NCBI GenBank assembly: GCA_047631555.1
Contig: JBLHZY010000002.1
Coordinates: 806,001-870,000, forward strand
DNA: 64,000 nucleotides
Reading direction: 5' to 3'
Source of the DNA: JBLHZY01 sp047631555
Lineage (GTDB): Bacteria > Pseudomonadota > Alphaproteobacteria > Rhodobacterales > Rhodobacteraceae
The notes under the pieces: generated by a model
What the model saw: only the letters and a program-made list of their open reading frames with translations
Told to the model about the DNA's origin: nothing
The model's database searches: none
Translations under genes and position numbers: made by a program
Shown: positions 59,032 to 64,000 of the stretch, one piece after another
Position numbering within the stretch: the first letter of the stretch is position 1
Layout of the letters: every line of letters begins with the position of its first letter

Positions 59032-61590
59032 CTATTTTCGCGGTTTGGCGCGCAGGGTTGGGGCGGCTTGGGTTGGATCTTCTGGCCAAGGGTGGCGCGG
59101 ATAGCGCCCGCGCATATCTTTGCGCACGTCCGCATAAGAGCTGGCCCAAAAGCCGGGCAAATCAAGCGTCGTTTGCACTGGGCGCTGGCCCGGCGAGGTC
59201 AGTGTGATGCGCAAGGGCGTGCGCGCTGGGCCGACGGTTGGATGCACTTTCGTGCCAAACATCTCTTGGATGCGGGCGGTGATTTCGGGGTGATCGCCGG
59301 CATAATCAATCGCGATTTTGCGCCCCATCGGCGAGGTGAAATGCGCCGGGACGGATTGATCGAGCGCGTGCATTTGATCATAGCTGAGCATGGCGCGCAG
59401 GGCAGGCGCTATATCCAGCGCGCGCAATTGGGCATCCGTGCGCGCCTTGCCAATATGGGGCAGGAGCCAATCCTCAAGGCTGGCGAGCAGCGCGTCATCG
59501 CTCATGTCGGGCAGGGGATCGGCCTGTGATTGGCCTTTGCGCATCAGCATAACACGGGCGCGAAAGCGGTGTGCTGCATCCGATATGGGCAGGCCGATTT
59601 CGCGCAAACCCTCAAGCGCGCCTTTTGCCAGCGCCTCGCTGGGCGCGTCTTTCCAATGGCGATCATCCAATGTGATTGCACCAAGCCGTTCTTGGCGGCG
59701 CGCGATCACGCGCCGTTCGCGCTTGGACCAAAGGCACAGATCATGCCAAGCGATTTGATCGGGGAAAAGCGCGCGCAGGCTGGCTTCGGGGATCTCAATT
59801 GCTTGGCGAATGCGGGCCTCGCGGGCATCGCCATCAAGATCAGTGGCCACGATCAAGCGGTGGCTGGCCAAGGGATCGCCCTCGTCCATGATCGCGCCCT
59901 TGCCACCCGATAGCAAAAAGCGCGGCGCTTCGCCCGCCCGGCGCAGGCCAATGCGATCAGGATAGGCAAGGGCGGCCATTTCAGCCGGAGAATAGGCGGC
60001 GCTTGTAGGTTTGGTCGCTTTGCGCAAGCGCTTGGCCTCTTCCTTGATGCGCTCAATGGTGGGGCGGTGAAGGGTGTAGGCGCGCCGTTGGGCAAAGCCG
60101 CTTGGATCATTGATCGCCTCAAGCCGAAGGCTCAGGTCAGAGGGCGCGTTGCGCGGCAGGGGATCACGCTCGCCCAGAAGGGCCGCAAGGGGGGCGGCAT
60201 CGGGGCCTGCAAGCGCCAACATATGGGCAAGGCGGGGATGCAGTGGCAGGGCGGCAAGGGCGCGGCCATGGGCGGTAATGCGCGCCTTATCATCGAGCGC
60301 GCCGAGGTCTTGAAGCAGGGTTTGCGCTTCGCCCCATGCGCCGGGGTTTGGCTGGGTCATTAGGGCGAGATCGCGCGTGCTGCTGGTGCCCCAAAGGGCG
60401 AGCTCAAGCACAAGGCTGGTCAGGTCCCTGGCCTCGATTTCAGCCGGCGGGAAGGGGTGCAATCCGCCTTCTTCGCCCCGTGTCCAGAGCCGATAACAGA
60501 CGCCTTCACAGACACGACCCGCGCGGCCCCGGCGCTGTTCGGCCTCGGCCTTGGTGACGCGCTCGGTGATCAGCCGCGACATGCCAGAGGCCGGATCAAA
60601 GCGGGCGCGGCGCGCGCGGCCCCCATCGACCACAATGCGCACGCCTTCAATGGTGAGAGAGGTCTCGGCAATTGAGGTCGCCAGAACGATCTTGCGCCCC
60701 CTTATGGCGGGGGCAATCGCGGCGCGCTGGGCGGCGAAATCCATCGCGCCAAACAGCGGATGCACAGCGCAATCCTTGGGCAGGCGGCCCTTTAGCGCGG
60801 TCTCAACGCGGCGAATTTCGCCCTCGCCGGGCAGGAAGGCGAGCAGGCTGCCCTCGGCCTCCTCCACAGCGCGGGCGATCAAATCGGCCATCACCGCCTC
60901 ATAGCGCGGGGCGCGCGGGCCGGAGGTTGCGCTGCGGATGGCGATGGGTTTGTCGAGCCAGCGGGTCTCAACCGGATAGGCGCGGCCCTCAGAGGTGATC
61001 ACTGGGGCATTGCCAAGCATGGCGGCGACGGGTTCTGCGTCCAGCGTCGCGGACATCACGATGATGTTCAGATCTTCGCGCAGGGCGCTACGGATTTCCC
61101 ATGTCAGGGCAAGGCCGAGATCGCCATTTAATGAGCGCTCATGAAATTCGTCAAAGATCACCGTGGAGATGCCGCGCAGCTCTGGATCGGACTGGATCAT
61201 CCGGGTCAGAATGCCCTCGGTGACGACTTCAATGCGCGTGGTGGGGCCGGATTTCGAGGCGCCACGCATCCGGTAACCGACGGTTTCGCCGGGCTTTTCT
61301 CCGAGGCTTTGGGCCATGCGCTCGGCGGCGGCGCGGGTGGCAAGGCGGCGCGGCTCAAGCATCAGGATTTTGCCGCCCTTGCCATGCGCGCCCCCGCCCC
61401 GATCTGCGCCCCCGTCCCCATTTGCGCCCCCGCCCCCAACTGCGCCGCCAATCCCCGCCTCAAGCAAGGCGAGCGGCACACGGGTCGTTTTGCCCGCGCC
61501 GGGCGGGGCTTGGAGCACAGCGCAGCCAGCCGCGCGCATCGCGGCAATCAGCGCGGGCAGGGCGGCATCAATGGGAAGTTGATCCTTCAT
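59032..61590 (-). CDS. hrpB: ATP-dependent helicase HrpB
   Basis: An 852-residue DEAH-type RNA helicase. Walker A is APPGAGKTT (28-36), motif II DEFH, motif III SAT and motif VI QRRGRAGR; a conserved C-terminal HrpB domain follows. The start at 61590 gives MKDQLPID, matching HrpB N-termini. Directly after the Walker A helix (residues 46-73) is a Gly-rich insertion coded by four tandem 18-base repeats; it lies before LMLEPRRLA (motif Ia) and is not part of the family. Function in bacteria is poorly defined (mRNA processing in some species). Confidence 0.93.
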   Translation of the reverse strand: MKDQLPIDAALPALIAAMRAAGCAVLQAPPGAGKTTRVPLALLEAGIGGAVGGGGANGDGGADRGGGAHGKGGKILMLEPRRLATRAAAERMAQSLGEKPGETVGYRMRGASKSGPTTRIEVVTEGILTRMIQSDPELRGISTVIFDEFHERSLNGDLGLALTWEIRSALREDLNIIVMSATLDAEPVAAMLGNAPVITSEGRAYPVETRWLDKPIAIRSATSGPRAPRYEAVMADLIARAVEEAEGSLLAFLPGEGEIRRVETALKGRLPKDCAVHPLFGAMDFAAQRAAIAPAIRGRKIVLATSIAETSLTIEGVRIVVDGGRARRARFDPASGMSRLITERVTKAEAEQRRGRAGRVCEGVCYRLWTRGEEGGLHPFPPAEIEARDLTSLVLELALWGTSSTRDLALMTQPNPGAWGEAQTLLQDLGALDDKARITAHGRALAALPLHPRLAHMLALAGPDAAPLAALLGERDPLPRNAPSDLSLRLEAINDPSGFAQRRAYTLHRPTIERIKEEAKRLRKATKPTSAAYSPAEMAALAYPDRIGLRRAGEAPRFLLSGGKGAIMDEGDPLASHRLIVATDLDGDAREARIRQAIEIPEASLRALFPDQIAWHDLCLWSKRERRVIARRQERLGAITLDDRHWKDAPSEALAKGALEGLREIGLPISDAAHRFRARVMLMRKGQSQADPLPDMSDDALLASLEDWLLPHIGKARTDAQLRALDIAPALRAMLSYDQMHALDQSVPAHFTSPMGRKIAIDYAGDHPEITARIQEMFGTKVHPTVGPARTPLRITLTSPGQRPVQTTLDLPGFWASSYADVRKDMRGRYPRHPWPEDPTQAAPTLRAKPRK
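61387..61458. repeat. 18-base tandem repeat inside hrpB
   Basis: Four adjacent 18-base units (61387-61404, 61405-61422, 61423-61440, 61441-61458) share the core GCGCCCCCG and diverge at the ends. The unit is a multiple of three, so copy-number change would keep the hrpB frame. It codes for the Gly-rich insertion after Walker A. Confidence 0.75.
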
Positions 61591-61721
61591 CGCGCTCTTA
61601 TCAATCAAAGCGCGCGCCAATTCTAGATGGTTGGCGCATGGGGCGGCGCAATGGCGCGGCGCGCGGGCTGGACAAAGCGGGCTGATATGTGAAGAAAAGG
61701 GGTGACGAAGAAGGGGCGAGC

Positions 61722-62702
61722 ATGGATATCGAGGATCTTTCAGCGCGGGTATTGGCGGGCGAGCGGCGGGCCTTGGCGCGCGCCATCACGCTTGTAGAAA
61801 GCCGGCGTGCGGATCACCGCGAACAGGCGGTTGCTTTGCTCGATATCTTGGAAGGCTCCAAACGCGAGGCGCTCAAAATCGGCCTTTCGGGCACGCCGGG
61901 CGTGGGCAAATCGACCTTTATTGAGAGCTTCGGGATGATGCTGATCGACAAGGGGCTGCGGGTTGCGGTTCTGGCGGTTGATCCTTCCTCGGCGCGCACG
62001 GGCGGCTCGATCCTGGGGGACAAAACCCGCATGGAGCAACTGAGCCGCCAAAAAGAGGCCTTCATCCGCCCCTCGCCCTCGCAAACCGAGCTTGGCGGCG
62101 TGGCGCGCAGAACCCGCGAGGCGGTCGCGCTTTGTGAGGCGGCTGGATATGACGTTGTCTTGATCGAAACCGTCGGCGTTGGGCAATCGGAAACGGTCGT
62201 TGCGGATATGTCCGATCTGTTCTTGCTTTTGCTTGCGCCTGCGGGCGGCGATGAGCTTCAAGGGGTCAAGCGCGGGATCATGGAAATCGCTGATCTGATC
62301 CTTGTAAACAAGGCCGATGGCGATCTCAAACCGGCGGCGATGCGAACTTGCGCGGATTATGCAGGCGCGCTGCGGCTCTTGCGCAAACGCGCCTATGATC
62401 CCGAAGGTTTCCCCAAAGCGATGACGATTTCGGCGCTTGAAGAGACCGGATTTGATGCGGCTTGGGAGGCGATCGAGGCGCTGAGCACTTGGCGCAAAGC
62501 AAAGGGGCATTGGGCGCGACGGCGCGCCGATCAAGCGCGCTATTGGTTTGAGGAAGAGCTGCGCCAAGCGCTTTTGGCGGTGCTGACCAAACCGGGGCCA
62601 ATTCGCGATGATATTGCGCGACTCGGGGCATCCGTTGCTGCGGGAAAGCTTGCGCCTGCTGCGGCTGTCGCCCAAGCGCTCGCGGTGATCAAAGGGGCAT
62701 AA
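61722..62702 (+). CDS. meaB: Methylmalonyl-CoA mutase-associated GTPase MeaB
   Basis: A 326-residue G3E-family GTPase that loads and protects the B12 cofactor of methylmalonyl-CoA mutase. P-loop GTPGVGKST (about residues 57-65), switch DPSSARTGGSILGDKTRM, ETVGVGQSE and NKAD base recognition are all present. AAGGGG precedes the ATG at 61722; an upstream in-frame GTG at 61689 lacks a site. It complements mce, encoded 23 kb away. It is divergent from hrpB. Confidence 0.94.
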   Translation: MDIEDLSARVLAGERRALARAITLVESRRADHREQAVALLDILEGSKREALKIGLSGTPGVGKSTFIESFGMMLIDKGLRVAVLAVDPSSARTGGSILGDKTRMEQLSRQKEAFIRPSPSQTELGGVARRTREAVALCEAAGYDVVLIETVGVGQSETVVADMSDLFLLLLAPAGGDELQGVKRGIMEIADLILVNKADGDLKPAAMRTCADYAGALRLLRKRAYDPEGFPKAMTISALEETGFDAAWEAIEALSTWRKAKGHWARRRADQARYWFEEELRQALLAVLTKPGPIRDDIARLGASVAAGKLAPAAAVAQALAVIKGA

Positions 62703-62788
62703 TGGCGGGTTTTGGCGCGTTGTTTTTGCCGATTGGGCCGCGCGCGCAAAAAATGCCGCCAAAGCGGGTGGTCTGCGCCCGGTTAGGC

Positions 62789-62817
62789 TTGACGAGGGGG
62801 TGATTCCGCCGTATCAG
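62789..62817 (+). promoter_or_regulatory. Candidate promoter for rpmB
   Basis: TTGACG (62789-62794) and TATCAG (62812-62817) are 17 bases apart, a plausible sigma-70 promoter. The leader to the rpmB ATG is about 145 bases and contains a hairpin GTTAAGC/GCTTAAC (62877-62892). Confidence 0.5.
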
Positions 62818-62968
62818 CGCCGAACGGAATTCGGGGCACACCTGCGGGTGAGGCCTCTTCTATTGAGAGTACCGGTGTTAAGCACGCTTAACGCAGGTGC
62901 AGCCCAGATTGTCTGAAAAGACGCTAAATCAACGTCTGCAAAGACTGAGACGAACGAAGGAGCGAGCC

Positions 62969-63256
62969 ATGTCGCGCCGTTGCGAACTGACCGGAAAAGG
63001 CCCCATGTCTGGCAACAATGTCAGCCACGCCAAAAACAGAACCCGGCGCCGGTTTCTGCCGAACCTGAATGATGTAACTCTGATTTCTGATGCTCTTGGC
63101 CGTACGGTTAAGCTGAAGATCTCGGCAGCTGCTCTTCGCACGGTAGATCACCGCGGCGGGCTTGATGCATTCCTTGCCAAGGCAAAAGACGTTGAGCTTT
63201 CGCCTGCCGCACTGAAGATCAAAAAAGAGATTGCCAAGGCGCAGGCAGCCGCCTGA
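62969..63256 (+). CDS. rpmB: 50S ribosomal protein L28
   Basis: A 95-residue L28 with the standard start MSRRCELTGKGPMSGNNVSH and RTRRRFLPNL. The GAAGGAG site nine bases upstream fixes the ATG at 62969. A terminator follows within 50 bases. Confidence 0.97.
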   Translation: MSRRCELTGKGPMSGNNVSHAKNRTRRRFLPNLNDVTLISDALGRTVKLKISAAALRTVDHRGGLDAFLAKAKDVELSPAALKIKKEIAKAQAAA

Positions 63257-63276
63257 TTTCGCTTTGCGATTGTTAA

Positions 63277-63315
63277 AACGGCCTCGCCTTTGGGCGGGGC
63301 TGTTTGCGTTTTTAC
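63277..63315 (+). terminator. Terminator of rpmB
   Basis: ACGGCCTCGCC pairs with GGCGGGGCTGT (two G-U pairs) and is followed by TTTGCGTTTTT. It runs into the start of the minisatellite. Confidence 0.8.
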
Positions 63316-63430
63316 TGGGTGGGTTTTAGTGGGTGAATTTTGCTGGGTGAATTTTACCGGCTGAAATTTAGTGGGCGATTTTTACTGAGTGAATTTTACT
63401 GGGTATTTGTATTGGGCGGTTTTGATTGGC
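63310..63430. repeat. Degenerate 13-15-base minisatellite
   Basis: About nine head-to-tail units of the form TTTTACTGGGTGAA (for example 63310-63323, 63324-63337, 63338-63351, 63380-63393) with one- to four-base differences. It is non-coding and begins at the rpmB terminator. Confidence 0.8.
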
Positions 63431-63751
63431 TACGGCTCAGATAAAGCGTCTACTTCCGCCGCTCAGATAAGGCGCTTGCCTCCGAGCCACTAGCCGATGC
63501 CCCGCTTGCCGATGCGGCGATGCGCTGCTCGACGGTCTCCCGCTTGCGGATCTCCCACATTGCCAATGTACCGCGCGCCAATGTGATGGCGCAGCACCGA
63601 ACTGATCCTGCGTACCGGGCCAACCTGTCACGCCGCTTTAAGCCAGCTCAATGCAGCCAGCACTATGCAGCCGGCGCGATTTGGCGCACCGATGTTGCAT
63701 GATACGTTTTGTCGCTTTTGAAGTGACAGTTTGAATGCTTATATCCTTCTT
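63431..63751. other. Gene-free stretch with a second tandem repeat
   Basis: After the minisatellite, a 26-base unit beginning GCTCAGATAA occurs twice in tandem (63435-63460 and 63461-63486). The rest shows scattered short repeats (GATGC, ATGCAGCC) and no supported coding frame. The promoter of the last gene must lie near 63700-63750. Confidence 0.5.
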
Positions 63752-64000
63752 ATGACCCGGATTTTTCGCCCCCTTACCGCGATCCTGCTCGCGCTGATGC
63801 TTTTGGCCACCACGGGCGCCATGGCCAGCGCGCGTGGCACGATGCGCGATGCGGCGGGGCAGATGGTGCTTTGTATTGGGACCGGCTCTGTCACGGTCAA
63901 TGTCGATGCGGATGGTCAGCCGATTAAAGCGGGGCATATCTGCCCGGATTGCGCGCTGGGCCATTTCGATGCCACCTTCGCGCGGGCGCAAGTGCCCGAT
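63752..64000 (+). CDS. DUF2946-like exported protein, truncated by the window end
   Basis: 83 codons are present before the right edge. A signal peptide (LTAILLALMLLATTGAMASA) leads into MRDAAGQMVLCIGTGSV and HICPDCALGH. The CPDC motif and spacing match DUF2946-type proteins, which often sit with copper-related genes. The rest of the gene and its neighbours are outside the window. Confidence 0.7.
   Translation, partial: MTRIFRPLTAILLALMLLATTGAMASARGTMRDAAGQMVLCIGTGSVTVNVDADGQPIKAGHICPDCALGHFDATFARAQVPD

Noticed and set aside
63310..63430. CRISPR array
   Set aside because: Units are 13-15 bases, head to tail, without unique spacers, and no cas gene is nearby; it is a minisatellite.

Overview
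This is most likely a chromosomal segment of a Rhodobacteraceae (Roseobacter-group) alphaproteobacterium. The GC content is moderate to high. The gene content fits that group: a complete thiosulfate-oxidation (sox) locus, GcrA, a YeeE/YedE transporter, a DUF1467 protein, an mreBCD-mrdA-rodA shape operon, and mce plus meaB of the methylmalonyl-CoA branch. Several operons meet at 1-4 base start/stop overlaps.

Layout. 1-0.93 kb: end of a capsule-export cluster (KpsE-like fragment and KpsT-like ATPase). 1.1-2.4 kb: nhaA. 2.5-14.9 kb: sulfur oxidation. soxT-like, soxR (SqrR type) and soxS lie on the minus strand; soxV-W-X-Y-Z-A-B-C-D and a DUF302 gene lie on the plus strand; two metallo-beta-lactamase-fold genes (one soxH-like) return on the minus strand. 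15-16.6 kb: fatty-acid-hydroxylase-like and SseB genes. 16.6-23.1 kb: mreB-mreC-mreD-mrdA-rodA-ghrA. 23.5-25.9 kb: leuA with a leucine leader peptide, and tdk. 25.9-26.3 kb: a probable structured RNA. 26.3-30.1 kb: HTH-like unknown gene, HupE-like/DUF4198 divergent pair, RhlE-type helicase. 30.5-37.2 kb: carB, GT87, aspS. 37.3-44.9 kb: small genes including mce, a pilin-like peptide, an M48 lipoprotein, two FNR-boxed cysteine-containing small proteins and an interrupted AT-richer gene. 44.9-56.5 kb: rimO, S9 peptidase, ABC-2 exporter, gcrA, second ABC-2 permease, GNAT, AMP-ligase, argD-argF with a candidate arginine leader peptide. 56.7-64 kb: pit, NUDIX, hrpB, meaB, rpmB, a minisatellite and a truncated DUF2946-like gene.

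How it fits together. The sox enzymes oxidise thiosulfate in the periplasm: SoxXA loads it on SoxYZ, SoxB removes sulfate, SoxCD oxidises the sulfane sulfur. SoxV/W/S keep SoxY and related thiols reduced, and the YeeE protein may import thiosulfate. The regulator keeps the two cysteines of persulfide sensors at SqrR spacing. Two perfect ATTC-N8-GAAT palindromes lie at soxX and at the metallo-beta-lactamase operon, which suggests one sulfide/persulfide-responsive regulon.

Most notable observations: a plus-strand RNA at about 25.97-26.15 kb with a wobble-supported helix and complementary loops; two apparently leaderless amino-acid leader peptides (leucine before leuA, arginine before argD-argF); a SoxH-like protein that lost most of its first metal-binding motif; divergent genes whose start codons overlap; and a gene split by an in-frame TAA. 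No rRNA, tRNA, insertion sequence or CRISPR array was recognised.
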